The notes under the pieces were generated by a model, which saw only the letters and a program-made list of their open reading frames with translations, was not told the origin of the DNA and did no database searches. DNA of 64,000 bases from assembly GCA_017303975.1 (NCBI GenBank), contig JAFLBG010000001.1, positions 27,988 to 91,987 of the forward strand. Direction: 5' to 3'. Both the position numbers and the translations under genes were made by a program. Position 1 is the stretch's first letter, and every line of letters starts with the position of its first letter. Shown here piece by piece: positions 45,496 through 55,136 of the stretch. Source of the stretch: Bacteroidota bacterium (lineage in GTDB: Bacteria; Bacteroidota; Bacteroidia; JAFLBG01).

Positions 45496-47019
45496 GTGAA
45501 AAAAATTATACTCGTACTTGTTTTAATTGGCGCGCTTCTTAGCGTCTTTTATTTTCAAAAGAAAGAAATTGTACCACAAAAAAATCCCCTGTTTGTATCC
45601 ATTGGAAAAACCGGATTCGAATTAAAGAATCAACCCTTTTTTCCTGTTATACTAAACTACATTGTTAGCTCGCAAACAGACGGAAACGATATTTGGCCTG
45701 CACCATCGGGCAGTTACAAAAGCGATAGTATTTCGGGTGTTTTGTCGAAAGAGCGTTCGCTAAAACAGCTGGATGCCGATTTTAATCTGATAAAAGAATT
45801 AGGTTTTAACACCGTTAGAATAGTTGGTATTGGCGAGGTTTCGGTAAACGAAAAAAACAATAAAGACCTAACATTTCAGTCGTACAGAGGAAATGGCAAA
45901 GACACAACCCTTATTCTTGCTACAGAAGATACCTACCAAAAATACACAGCAGCATTGGAGTTATTATTTAATACAGCAGAAAAGAATGGATTGAAAATTA
46001 TTTTTTTGCTTCGCAATCGTCCAGAAAGCCCTGTTAGCGAAGAACACATGGTTACGCTTGCCGAAAAGTTTAAAGAGAACACTACAATTTTTGCGTACGA
46101 TTTATTTAACGAACCATTGTACTTTGACAAATACGGGCGAAAAAAAAGACATGTATATTACACCACCAAACGATGGAACGAATTATTTAAAAAAGCATCA
46201 CCCTATCAGCTTACTACTATTGGATTAGAAGGCATACGAGAGGTTTTTGCGTGGGATCCTAATTTAATTGAAGTTGATTTTTTGTCGCTACACCCTTATG
46301 AATACGAGCCGGAACAAGTTAGAAACGAAACATACTGGTACGGAAGATACATTAAAAAACCTTGGATAATAGGAGAAACAGCAATTCCGGCCGATAACGA
46401 TTCGGTAACGTATGAGGAACAGCAATTGTTTGCGAGAAAAACGATTAAGCAAAGTGTACATTGCGGAGCATGGGGCTATTCGTGGTGGCAATACAAAGAT
46501 GTAGAGTGGGGGCGGTTTCATCCTAATTTCATGGGGATTGTAAATCAAACGGGGTACACAACTACCGCTAACGGAAAAACAATTTTAGGCACCGTTAAAC
46601 CTGTTGCAAAGGAATTTTTATCTTTAAACACCAATGCAACTAAAGACAGTTGTGTGTGTCTTCAAAATTACTATGATTATTCGCAGAACAAGGCATTTAA
46701 ACTAAAGGGAGTTTTGTTGGATAAGAACAACAAGCCCATTGAGGGTGGTGTAGTTTTAGCTTGGAATCAATGGTGGGACCATTCGTACCACACCATTACA
46801 AAACCGGATGGTAGTTTTGAAATAACAAGCCATTATCCTTTTTATCACTGGAAAGCCTCTGCAACAGAATATACATTTCAATTGGGAGATATAGATCCCC
46901 AAACAGCAAAAAAAGATAAAGATGGTATTCCAACTATTGATTTGGGAACACTACACGTTAAGAAACACACCACTTTCAACCTGTATTCATGGGGGATAGG
47001 GGAGGAGTTTTCGCAATAA
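45496..47019 (+). CDS. GH5-like glycoside hydrolase with carboxypeptidase-regulatory-like domain
   Basis: 507 residues from GTG 45496; the frame extends upstream but into the previous gene. One N-terminal membrane helix (about 4-19). The catalytic part has the family 5-type acid/base in FAYDLFNEP (E206) and nucleophile in WIIGETAIP (E294), with WGYSWWQYKD close to it. After about residue 395 a carboxypeptidase-regulatory-like beta domain (KLKGVLLDKNNKPIEGG) follows. Likely anchored to the membrane and facing outward. Substrate unknown. Confidence 0.8.
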   Translation: MKKIILVLVLIGALLSVFYFQKKEIVPQKNPLFVSIGKTGFELKNQPFFPVILNYIVSSQTDGNDIWPAPSGSYKSDSISGVLSKERSLKQLDADFNLIKELGFNTVRIVGIGEVSVNEKNNKDLTFQSYRGNGKDTTLILATEDTYQKYTAALELLFNTAEKNGLKIIFLLRNRPESPVSEEHMVTLAEKFKENTTIFAYDLFNEPLYFDKYGRKKRHVYYTTKRWNELFKKASPYQLTTIGLEGIREVFAWDPNLIEVDFLSLHPYEYEPEQVRNETYWYGRYIKKPWIIGETAIPADNDSVTYEEQQLFARKTIKQSVHCGAWGYSWWQYKDVEWGRFHPNFMGIVNQTGYTTTANGKTILGTVKPVAKEFLSLNTNATKDSCVCLQNYYDYSQNKAFKLKGVLLDKNNKPIEGGVVLAWNQWWDHSYHTITKPDGSFEITSHYPFYHWKASATEYTFQLGDIDPQTAKKDKDGIPTIDLGTLHVKKHTTFNLYSWGIGEEFSQ

Positions 47020-47158
47020 AATTTTTTAAAACGATTTTTTATAGTACAGATCTAAACACCCCAGTTGGCTTAACTTAGTAATGTTGTGGCTATGATAGAT
47101 GCGAGTTTGTGACATAGCTGGGAGTTTGGGCTGTTATAAATTACCGCAATTATTGTAT

Positions 47159-47166
47159 TATCTTTG
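47159..47166 (+). promoter_or_regulatory. -7 element at the DUF983 gene
   Basis: TATCTTTG (TAnnTTTG) ends 5 bp before the ATG at 47172. If functional, the transcript would begin at or next to the start codon, as a leaderless mRNA. Confidence 0.35.
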
Positions 47167-47171
47167 TGTAT

Positions 47172-47555
47172 ATGTTAGCAAAAAAGGGAACGAAGCTATA
47201 CAGCATTTTTTACAATAAGTGCCCACAATGTCATGAGGGTGCTTTTTTTAAAACAAACAACCCATATAACCTTTCACAATTCGATAAGATGGACAAAAAG
47301 TGTTCTGTTTGCAATCAATCGTTTGAGCCGGAAACAGGATTTTATTATGGAGCCATGTATGTAAGCTATGGAATTAACGTACTTATTTTTCTTGCCTTTT
47401 GGATTATAAGTAGTTATGTGTTGCCCAAAGATGCGGCAACATGGAAAAGTTTTGTTTTGATAATAACTCCGTCTTTGCTTCTGGTTCCTGTTACCTATCG
47501 ATTGGCAAGATTGGTTTGGATAAACATGTTTGTATCGAAAAAAACAACAGATTAG
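47172..47555 (+). CDS. DUF983 family protein
   Basis: 127 residues from ATG 47172. Pattern: two CxxC motifs in the N-terminal part (NKCPQCHEGAFF and KKCSVCNQSF), then ETGFYYGAMYVSYGI and two membrane helices (about 72-92 and 100-120). DUF983 is a small membrane family of unknown role with a probable metal site. The last 4 bp overlap the converging lipoprotein gene. Confidence 0.88.
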   Translation: MLAKKGTKLYSIFYNKCPQCHEGAFFKTNNPYNLSQFDKMDKKCSVCNQSFEPETGFYYGAMYVSYGINVLIFLAFWIISSYVLPKDAATWKSFVLIITPSLLLVPVTYRLARLVWINMFVSKKTTD

Positions 47556-48076
47556 TTGTCCTTGTAAATCGTTAAGCTAATTTTTCCTTGTTTGTATTCT
47601 TCGCTTTCGTCTGCCAACTCAATACGCATGGGTATTCCATTCAATTTTATTCCCCAAATAAAAAGAGTGTTGTTTTCTGTGATTGGGTCATCGTATTTAT
47701 TGGCAAAAAACTCTTTTAGTTTTATCAATAGTTGCGCAGCTTTTGCTTCGCTTATGGTATAAACATCTATTCGTATCTCTGATAAAGAATCTTCGTCAAA
47801 CGTATAAGCAATAGTGTAGGTGTCTGATGAATCGGTTGTGGCTTCGTACAATAAATAGTTGGCTTCTTGAACAGATGCTTTTATTACTTCTGCTTTTAAC
47901 ACTTCTGATGGCGACATTCCTAAATAAACCCCACGAACAACATTCTCTTCTGAAACGGTTATTTTTTGGGCTAGTTCATCTACATCGCTTTTCGTTTTGT
48001 TAAAATTACACGATGTACTAAATATGGTTAGTACAATAGCAAAAAATAAAAGTTTAATCTGTTTTCTAAAACTCAT
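47552..48076 (-). CDS. Lipoprotein of unknown function
   Basis: 174 residues with a lipobox (signal ending STSC, C23), so it is anchored in the inner or outer membrane after lipidation. The mature part is acidic with a beta-alpha pattern (VVRGVYLGMSPSEVLKAE, then IAYTFDEDSLSEIRIDVYT), not a family I recognise with confidence. Just downstream of lpd on the same strand (12 bp), possibly co-transcribed. The 3' end overlaps DUF983 by 4 bp. Confidence 0.75.
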   Translation of the reverse strand: MSFRKQIKLLFFAIVLTIFSTSCNFNKTKSDVDELAQKITVSEENVVRGVYLGMSPSEVLKAEVIKASVQEANYLLYEATTDSSDTYTIAYTFDEDSLSEIRIDVYTISEAKAAQLLIKLKEFFANKYDDPITENNTLFIWGIKLNGIPMRIELADESEEYKQGKISLTIYKDN

Positions 48077-48088
48077 TCTTTATACTAA

Positions 48089-49492
48089 TTAAATGTGTAA
48101 TGCTCGTTTTCCGGTTGCATCTAAACAGGCCTCCCGGAAAGACTCTGTATAAGTAGGGTGCGCGTGACTCATTCTTGTTATATCTTCGGCACTAGCCCTG
48201 TATTCCATTGCTACCACAGCTTCTGCTATCATATCTGCCACGCGAGGTCCTATCATGTGAACTCCCAAGATTTCATCCGTTGCTTCGTCAGCCAATACTT
48301 TTATCAACCCGTCTGTATCCATTGAAGCACGGGCTCTTCCGCTTGCTTTAAATGGAAAAGAACCTGTTTTGTATTTTTTCCCGTCTGCTTTTAATTGTTC
48401 TTCTGTATAACCAACACTGGCTACTTCCGGCCATGTATATACAACACCCGGTATTAACAAATAATTAATGTGTGGTTTTTGTCCTGCTATTTTCTCGGCC
48501 ACAAATACACCCTCCTCTTCTGCTTTGTGCGCCAACATAGCTCCTTTTATAACATCGCCAATGGCGTATATTCCGGGTGTGCTTGTCTCTAAATGTTCAT
48601 TTACTTCAACTTTTCCTCTTGCATCAAGCTTAACACCTGCTTTGTCTAATCCCAAATTATCGGTGTATGGTTTTCTACCCACAGCTACCAAACAATAATC
48701 TCCTTTAAAATCAACTGTTTTGCCTGATTTATCTTCTGCTTTTACAACAACCTCTTTGCCTTTGTTTTCAACAGATGTAACCTTGTGGTTGAAATAAAAA
48801 TCAAATCCAATTTTCTTAAGCGATTTGTTCAACTCCTTGCCCATTGTGCCATCCATGGTACTTATAATTCCATCGGTAAACTCCACCACACTTACTTTAG
48901 CACCTAATCTTGCATACACAGAGCCCAATTCCAATCCGATAACACCACCACCAATAATAATTAGGTGTTTCGGCACTTCTGTTAAATTCAATGCTTCGGT
49001 AGAGGAAATAATTCTTTTTTTATCTATTGTAATTCCCGGCAATGAAGATGGTTTGGAACCGGTTGCAATTATTATTTTTCCACCTTCAATAGTTGTTTTC
49101 TCGTTTTTATCGTTTACAATATCCACCGTGTTTTTACTTGCAAAGCTTCCATGGCCTGTAAATACAGTGATCTTGTTTTTTTTCATTAAAAAATTAATAC
49201 CATCACATGTTTGCTTTACAACACCCTCTTTTCTTTTTATCATCTGTGCAAGATTAACTTTTACATCCTTCACATCTATTCCATGTTCTGCAAATGTGTG
49301 CGTGGCGTTGTAATAATGTTCAGATGAATCAAGCAGTGCTTTAGATGGAATACACCCCACATTTAAGCATGTGCCGCCAAGTGTATTGTATTTTTCTATT
49401 AAGGCAGTTTTTAAACCCAGTTGAGCACAACGAATCGCAGCTACATATCCACCGGGACCAGAGCCAATAACTATAACATCAAATTTTTCCAT
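48089..49492 (-). CDS. lpd: Dihydrolipoyl dehydrogenase
   Basis: 467 residues. E3 component of 2-oxo-acid dehydrogenase complexes. FAD loop GSGPGGYVAAIR, redox pair C42 and C47 in GGTCLNVGCIPSK, NAD loop GGGVIGLELGSVYARLG, FAD-end strand TSTPGIYAIGDV and the C-terminal catalytic pair in MSHAHPTYTES. Normal length. E1 and E2 genes are not in the window. Confidence 0.97.
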   Translation of the reverse strand: MEKFDVIVIGSGPGGYVAAIRCAQLGLKTALIEKYNTLGGTCLNVGCIPSKALLDSSEHYYNATHTFAEHGIDVKDVKVNLAQMIKRKEGVVKQTCDGINFLMKKNKITVFTGHGSFASKNTVDIVNDKNEKTTIEGGKIIIATGSKPSSLPGITIDKKRIISSTEALNLTEVPKHLIIIGGGVIGLELGSVYARLGAKVSVVEFTDGIISTMDGTMGKELNKSLKKIGFDFYFNHKVTSVENKGKEVVVKAEDKSGKTVDFKGDYCLVAVGRKPYTDNLGLDKAGVKLDARGKVEVNEHLETSTPGIYAIGDVIKGAMLAHKAEEEGVFVAEKIAGQKPHINYLLIPGVVYTWPEVASVGYTEEQLKADGKKYKTGSFPFKASGRARASMDTDGLIKVLADEATDEILGVHMIGPRVADMIAEAVVAMEYRASAEDITRMSHAHPTYTESFREACLDATGKRALHI

Positions 49493-49509
49493 ACATATTA
49501 ATTTCTACT

Positions 49510-49517
49510 CAAATTTA
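49510..49517 (-). promoter_or_regulatory. -7 element for lpd
   Basis: Minus-strand TAAATTTG (TAnnTTTG), 17 bp before the lpd ATG. Confidence 0.4.
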
Positions 49518-49690
49518 ATACAAACTTTTGATTTAGTGGTGTATTGGCTATTGCCGCGAAACCAATTAATTTGTAGTTTGAAAGTGTAATTGGAGCATGG
49601 CTTGTTTGGCTCTATAAATGGGGATTATATATAGTAGCAACTAGATTTCTATAAATTATAGATGTTCTTATTTTAGTATTTCTTATTTTA

Positions 49691-51706
49691 ATGGTGTTGA
49701 AAAATATAACAATACTCTCTAATACCGCAAGAACACAAATTCTGCTGTTTTTGTTTTTTACACCCCTATTTTCCGTTGCTCAGTTTTACACACAACCCCA
49801 AAAGGTGGTTGCTTCTGATAGAAGTAGCGGAAGTGTTTTTGGTTGTGCTGTTTCTCTTAGCAGAAATTATGCGGTTGTAGGAGCTCAGTACGAATCGAAT
49901 GATACATCGGGTTTAAACCTCCTTCCATCAGCGGGTGCGGTGTACGTGTTTGAGAAAAACATAAATGGAGATTGGATTCAGAAACAAAAACTTGTTCCTG
50001 CCGATAGGGCTTCGGGTGATTATTTTGGCTCAACTGTATTTATTGACAGTACAATTATTGCCATTGGCGCATATGAAAAAGCTATTCAGACATCGGGGGG
50101 ATATCTTCATGCAGGTGCTGTATATTTGTTTGAAAGGGTTGCGACAGGCAATTGGGAGGAGAAACAGAAGATTCAACTTTTAGATACTACTAATCATAAT
50201 CATTTTGGATATTCTTTGTGCATTCAGCAAAACAAGTTGATTGTTGGTTCGCCCGCAGACGCTACAGATGCGCTAGGGCAGAATGTTAAATCGAATGCAG
50301 GAGCCGTGTTTTTATTTCAGCGCGATTCTTTAGGTGTTTGGCAACAACAACAAAAGTTAGTTGCGCAGGATAGAGATACCACCGATATGTTTGGTTATTC
50401 TGTTTCAATACACAACGATGTTGTTGTTGTTGGAGCGTATAGAGAAGATGAGGATGCCAATGGACAAAACACAAAAAAAGAATCTGGTTCTGTGTATGTT
50501 TTTCAGGAGGACTCCTCCGGTTTTTGGGTACAACAACAAAAGTTGGTTGCTCCGGATAGGTTTGCTGGAGACCGCTTTGGGGTATCGGTTTCGGCAAGAA
50601 CTAATTTAATAGCAATAGGTGCATTTTTAGAAGATGAAGATGTTGTAGGTTTAAACACCCTTTCTGCAGCGGGTTCGGTGTATTTGTTTGAAAAGGACTC
50701 GGGCGGTGTGTGGGTAGATAAACAAAAAATAGTAGCATTGGATAGAGGTGCTAACGATTATTTTGGAGAGAATATTTGTGCCGATGGAAACAGAATTATT
50801 GTTGGTGCTCGAAATGAATCGCAAGATAGTAATGGAGCGAATACCCTTGCCGCATCTGGTTCTGCGTATGTGTATGAAAAAAATAATAATGGCGTTTGGA
50901 TTCAAATCCAAAAAATAATTGCTCCGGATAGAGCAGTAAATGACCAGTTTGGAACATCTGTTGCAATTGATAATAAAACGGTGTTGATAGGTGCAATGTT
51001 TGAGGACGAGGATATACAGGGGGGCAACACTCTCAATGGCTCGGGCTCTGCCTATTTTTTTGATTATTGTTACGAAAGCTATTTTTCGTTTAGTGCAACC
51101 GGTTGCTCTACCTACTTGTCTCCAAGCGGAAAGCGTAATTGGTATTCGTCCGGAACGTATTACGATACGCTAGTAAATTTTTTAGGGTGCGATAGCATTG
51201 TTGCCATCTACTTAACAATAGACACAATAGATACAACGGTGTCTCAAAATTCGAATGTACTTGCATCAAACCAGATCAATGCAACATATCAGTGGCTAGA
51301 TTGTAACAATTCATATTTTCCAATACCGCTTGCTATAGCTCAAACGTACACAACACAAACAAGCGGTAGCTATGCAGTAGAAATTAGTAAAGGCAGTTGT
51401 GTTGACACTTCTCTGTGTTATACAGTAAATAATATGTTTGTTTCTCCGGGCAATCGAATAAATGACATTTCTGTATTTCCAAATCCGTTCGTTAACTCTT
51501 TATATATAGAAACGCAAACCAAAATAAAAAGCATTGCCATTACCAATGTATTAGGGCAAAACCAAAGTGTAGATTTTTTTATAGTGGGAGACACAGCAAA
51601 AATTTATTTACCTAAAATTAATTCCGGTTTGTATGTTGTGCATGTTTATTTAGAGGGAGGAATGTATTTTAACTCTGCTGTTGTATCCGCCTCCTTTCAA
51701 CCCTAA
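49691..51706 (+). CDS. T9SS-secreted FG-GAP beta-propeller protein
   Basis: 671 residues: signal peptide (about 13-31, ending SVAQF), then seven FG-GAP-like repeats of about 60 residues, each of the form Q-K-[LI]-V-A-x-D-R-x-x-x-D-x-F-G...[AG]-G-A-[VI]-Y-[VL]-F-[EQ]-[KR]...G-x-W, ending near residue 440; seven blades make a closed propeller. A Ser/Cys-rich spacer follows and the last ~75 residues (SVFPNPFVNSLYIETQ...INSGLYVVHVYLEGG) are a type A T9SS sorting domain. Probably an adhesive or enzyme-bearing surface protein; no active site is seen. Confidence 0.85.
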   Translation: MVLKNITILSNTARTQILLFLFFTPLFSVAQFYTQPQKVVASDRSSGSVFGCAVSLSRNYAVVGAQYESNDTSGLNLLPSAGAVYVFEKNINGDWIQKQKLVPADRASGDYFGSTVFIDSTIIAIGAYEKAIQTSGGYLHAGAVYLFERVATGNWEEKQKIQLLDTTNHNHFGYSLCIQQNKLIVGSPADATDALGQNVKSNAGAVFLFQRDSLGVWQQQQKLVAQDRDTTDMFGYSVSIHNDVVVVGAYREDEDANGQNTKKESGSVYVFQEDSSGFWVQQQKLVAPDRFAGDRFGVSVSARTNLIAIGAFLEDEDVVGLNTLSAAGSVYLFEKDSGGVWVDKQKIVALDRGANDYFGENICADGNRIIVGARNESQDSNGANTLAASGSAYVYEKNNNGVWIQIQKIIAPDRAVNDQFGTSVAIDNKTVLIGAMFEDEDIQGGNTLNGSGSAYFFDYCYESYFSFSATGCSTYLSPSGKRNWYSSGTYYDTLVNFLGCDSIVAIYLTIDTIDTTVSQNSNVLASNQINATYQWLDCNNSYFPIPLAIAQTYTTQTSGSYAVEISKGSCVDTSLCYTVNNMFVSPGNRINDISVFPNPFVNSLYIETQTKIKSIAITNVLGQNQSVDFFIVGDTAKIYLPKINSGLYVVHVYLEGGMYFNSAVVSASFQP

Positions 51707-51883
51707 ATAATAGACAGTTGGGAAATACAACTGCCTACAACTAAATATTAGTAAAGTTTTTAGGGGTTTGAATAAGTAAGGAAACCTTACTAATACTAAG
51801 TTGCGGTTACCTCTACTAAGACAGATAGTGCGCTTTTTTCAAAAGCTTCTACTGTCTAATTACGGTTCAATAAAGTGTAAGTA

Positions 51884-54800
51884 TTACCTAGATACCAGCA
51901 CATAATCTTTAAGCGAGTGTGCCTTTTCTCCTTCGCATCTTGTTTTATAATTAACTACACTTACATATACATCGTTTTCAACAAGGTGGCCATTGTACGT
52001 GCCATTCCAACCGGCATCTATATTTTTGCTTGAAAAAATTAATTCTCCCCATCTGTTGTAGATAAACAATTCAAAGTCTTGCACTTCTTCGCCTTTAGCA
52101 GCAAATACATCGTTTAGTCCATCACCGTTGGGTGTAAAAGAGTTCGGTACGAATACCATGTTTCCACCCACATTTCCCCAAACATTAATCTGTTTTTCTA
52201 CCGAACAAGCTCCAATAGTTATTTGTACGCTGTAAGCACCTTCTTTTTCTGCGGATATTTTTTGCGTTGTTTCTCCTGTTGACCACAGATAGTTAGCACC
52301 TTTGTTTTCTGCACTTAGTATTGGTTGGTGGTTGGAACAGAAAGCGGTGTCGTTGCCGAATGTTGGTATAGTTAGTTTGTTTGCTGTAGTTTTTGCTGAG
52401 GATGCACAAAAAACATTTGTAACGGTTACCGAATACTCTCCAACATCATCAATAGTAAGTGTTGGAGTTGTTTCTCCTGTATTCCAAGCATACAAGTAGT
52501 TTCCCGCATTAGGGTTTAAGGTAAGTGAATTATTTGGGCAAATAACGGTGTCTATAGGTAAATTAATCGTAGGGGTATCAATTACTGTAATAGTTATATA
52601 GTTGGTGTCAAGATATAAGCAAACACTAGTGTCTTTACTGATAAGTTGTACTTGAAATACACCTGCTGTTTGGTAGCTATGGATTGGGTTTAAAAGAGTA
52701 TTTTGGGATGTATTATCGCCAAATCCCCATATGCTTGTAGCTGTGGTGTTTGTAATTAAGCTCGAAAACTGAATTGCCCCGCCCAAACAAATACTATCAC
52801 TGGGTGATATAGAAACTTCATTTTTTGCAATTGTAAACTCAAAATTTATTTTGAATACAACCTGGTCATACAAAATCGCTGCATTTTTTATAGTTGCATA
52901 TGCTCCTGTTGTTGTAGGATATTGCGGGCTACTTGTGCAAGCAGCTTGGTATAGTGTTCCGTCTTCGTCAAATCTGCTCATGCCACCATCTGTGTGTTCC
53001 CACCCACCATTAGAACCCATGTTGGTTGCATATTTTAGTGTTGTGGCGCTTTTGTTTAATACTAATACAAAATGATCGAATCCATCTGTGTTTGGCTGCA
53101 AGCAGCCTTGAGTTACCGGGAAACCCTGTGTTTCACCCCATGCGGCAATATATATATTTTCGCATTTGTCTATTTTAAATGCGGTTGGTGTTTGCCCTGA
53201 CATTGAGGGTATTTGAACCGGAGCTCCTAAATTAGTTGCGAAAAATATAGTTGAAAGGGTTGAATCAAAATTTACCAAGAAAATGTTTCCGTTGGTGTTG
53301 TAAGTACCATTGCTGCTCGCCATTATAACATCTGATGAAGAACACATAAAAACATTGTCTTGATTATCTAAATCTATAAAGCATACTCCATCCCATCCTG
53401 TTGTTCCAACATAGGTTGAATATACAAGTGTTGTAAGGTTTGCTGATAGTTCGCATAGAAAATTATCTTGCCCTCCTCCAATTAAGCTAGTGTTGTTCCC
53501 GTTTGGTGTAGTAGGAAAGGCTGCGCTTGTTTCTGTTACCCCACCAACCACAATATTTCCATTAGATTTTGTATTTATACTGCAACCTGCTTCAAATCCG
53601 TTTCCACCCAAGAAAGTAGAGGATATTAATGTGGAAAGATTTGCATTCAATCTTACTACACAAGCATCTGAATATCCCAATAATGCGTTTTGGTAAACAC
53701 CAACCGTTTTTGGAAAATTGAACGATTCTGTTGCAAATGTTGCCAATACAGACCCATTAGCGTCTAAAAAAACGTCCCCATATTTTTTCCCATCATCACC
53801 ACCACCACCCATAAATGTAGATGCTATAAGCGCATTTCCATTTGGGCCAATTTGAGAAATGAACGCATCCTCTTGTCCATTAAAAGTTGGGTCAAAGCTT
53901 GCATTGGTTGTTGGAAAATTGCCAGATCCTGTACTGCCTAAAATGTAAAGGTTATTGTTGTTGTCAGAAATTAAACTTAGGGGAAACTCATTTAGTCCGC
54001 CCCCCAAATAAGTAGCATAAATAAGGTTTTGTGCATCCGGAGAAAATTTACTTATGGCAATATCTCCAACTCCTCCAAACGCTGTTTGGTAAGCTCCCAG
54101 TGTTGTTGGATACCCCACCCCAAAAGACAGAGCAGCCGAAATAATATTTTTTTGAGAATCGTACGTAGCGCAATACCCATAGTTTTGAGTTGTTGAGCCT
54201 GTGTATGTAGAACCCGAAAGAACCGGATCTATTACCAGTGTATAGTTTTTATTGTATCCACTTGGAAAAGCAAACGAAACAATAGTATTTTTTAGTACAA
54301 ACACACAAGGAACAACGAGTGTTTTTCCATTTATTAGTTGGTATGCGTATGGCTTGCTATCTATAAGCTTTTCAACAGAAGTTAAAATATGTAAATCATT
54401 TGATTCAATAGAAAGCCCGTCTTGCCCTGCAAATTGCATTTGTATGGCTGCTGCATTTTGATTGGGCTTTACAATAAAATCATATTTTAAATTGTTTTCT
54501 TGAGAATATATTTTTAAGTCTATTCCATTGTATATTTCATTGTATTTAACGATTGAGAATGCACTTAAATTACTCGCCCATTTGGTTTCATCGTTACCTA
54601 TAAAATAGTTGTAAGCCACTTTTTGCTTGTCTTCCGTTGTAATTTTTGCAGAAGCATTGCTGTTTATAAAACTCACCCTAAAAGCATGGCAATTAATTAA
54701 ATCATTCTCTATCGGTTTTGTTTTATCATGATTTTTGTGGTGTAATTCTTCTATCGCTTTTGCATCGTACAATGCATAGGTTATGCAATTTTTTTCTAGA

Positions 54801-54952
54801 AATGCAGCTCCTCCCGGCAAATCTGCTTTGTATTTAACTTGTTGCTCCCATTGATTAGCGTTCGGAATAAATTTTAATGAAGCCTTTGCGGCAACAGAAA
54901 AAAACACAATACTTAAGATTGTTGCGGTGTAGTGATTCCTTTGCATAGACAT
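51884..54952 (-). CDS. Large T9SS type B (CHU_C) surface protein with SBBP-type repeats
   Basis: About 1022 residues from ATG 54952 (MSMQRNHY..., a signal peptide). The N-terminal part (about 25-230) is the DUF7948-type region that precedes SBBP repeats (ANQWEQQVKYKADL, IDLKIYSQENNLKYDFIVKPN). The middle (about 250-690) carries SBBP/beta-propeller repeats of the Y-x-T-x-L-G-G-x-x-x-E type. PKD-like stretches follow (about 700-920), and the C-terminal ~85 residues (FVPNSFTPNGDGLNDVF...FIYNRWGELIFSSKN) are the gliding-motility-type CHU_C domain that targets type IX export. Confidence 0.87.
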   Translation of the reverse strand: MSMQRNHYTATILSIVFFSVAAKASLKFIPNANQWEQQVKYKADLPGGAAFLEKNCITYALYDAKAIEELHHKNHDKTKPIENDLINCHAFRVSFINSNASAKITTEDKQKVAYNYFIGNDETKWASNLSAFSIVKYNEIYNGIDLKIYSQENNLKYDFIVKPNQNAAAIQMQFAGQDGLSIESNDLHILTSVEKLIDSKPYAYQLINGKTLVVPCVFVLKNTIVSFAFPSGYNKNYTLVIDPVLSGSTYTGSTTQNYGYCATYDSQKNIISAALSFGVGYPTTLGAYQTAFGGVGDIAISKFSPDAQNLIYATYLGGGLNEFPLSLISDNNNNLYILGSTGSGNFPTTNASFDPTFNGQEDAFISQIGPNGNALIASTFMGGGGDDGKKYGDVFLDANGSVLATFATESFNFPKTVGVYQNALLGYSDACVVRLNANLSTLISSTFLGGNGFEAGCSINTKSNGNIVVGGVTETSAAFPTTPNGNNTSLIGGGQDNFLCELSANLTTLVYSTYVGTTGWDGVCFIDLDNQDNVFMCSSSDVIMASSNGTYNTNGNIFLVNFDSTLSTIFFATNLGAPVQIPSMSGQTPTAFKIDKCENIYIAAWGETQGFPVTQGCLQPNTDGFDHFVLVLNKSATTLKYATNMGSNGGWEHTDGGMSRFDEDGTLYQAACTSSPQYPTTTGAYATIKNAAILYDQVVFKINFEFTIAKNEVSISPSDSICLGGAIQFSSLITNTTATSIWGFGDNTSQNTLLNPIHSYQTAGVFQVQLISKDTSVCLYLDTNYITITVIDTPTINLPIDTVICPNNSLTLNPNAGNYLYAWNTGETTPTLTIDDVGEYSVTVTNVFCASSAKTTANKLTIPTFGNDTAFCSNHQPILSAENKGANYLWSTGETTQKISAEKEGAYSVQITIGACSVEKQINVWGNVGGNMVFVPNSFTPNGDGLNDVFAAKGEEVQDFELFIYNRWGELIFSSKNIDAGWNGTYNGHLVENDVYVSVVNYKTRCEGEKAHSLKDYVLVSR

Positions 54953-55136
54953 TGTTATTAAGTTAAACAATCGTATAGCCGAATAGCCCGGGCTGTACTT
55001 AGAAAGGAGGTTAGATGTGGTTTTCTGTGGGCTAACTACTTTAAATGTATAGTTAAATAATACTACATAGTAGCAGTACTATGGGAGTGGACTGTTTTTA
55101 AGGATAAACGGAAAATATAAACGTATGAGTGCGTGT

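Noticed and set aside
46999..47160. tRNA or small RNA between GH5 and DUF983 genes
   Set aside because: No cloverleaf or CCA-like end; no structure beyond chance pairing.
49493..49690. Additional gene in the gap before the FG-GAP protein
   Set aside because: No open frame with a plausible protein on either strand apart from the lpd promoter element.
50286..50911. Antisense open frames within the FG-GAP gene
   Set aside because: They arise from the periodic codon pattern of the propeller repeats and have no independent support.
49691..51706. Tandem DNA repeat or CRISPR-like array in the FG-GAP gene
   Set aside because: The periodicity follows protein blades of about 180 bp with diverged sequence, not identical DNA repeats with spacers.
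51775..51791. Short hairpin AGTAAGG-AAA-CCTTACT as a terminator
   Set aside because: The 7-bp stem is AT-rich and has no T-run; it may help end either gene but is not convincing.
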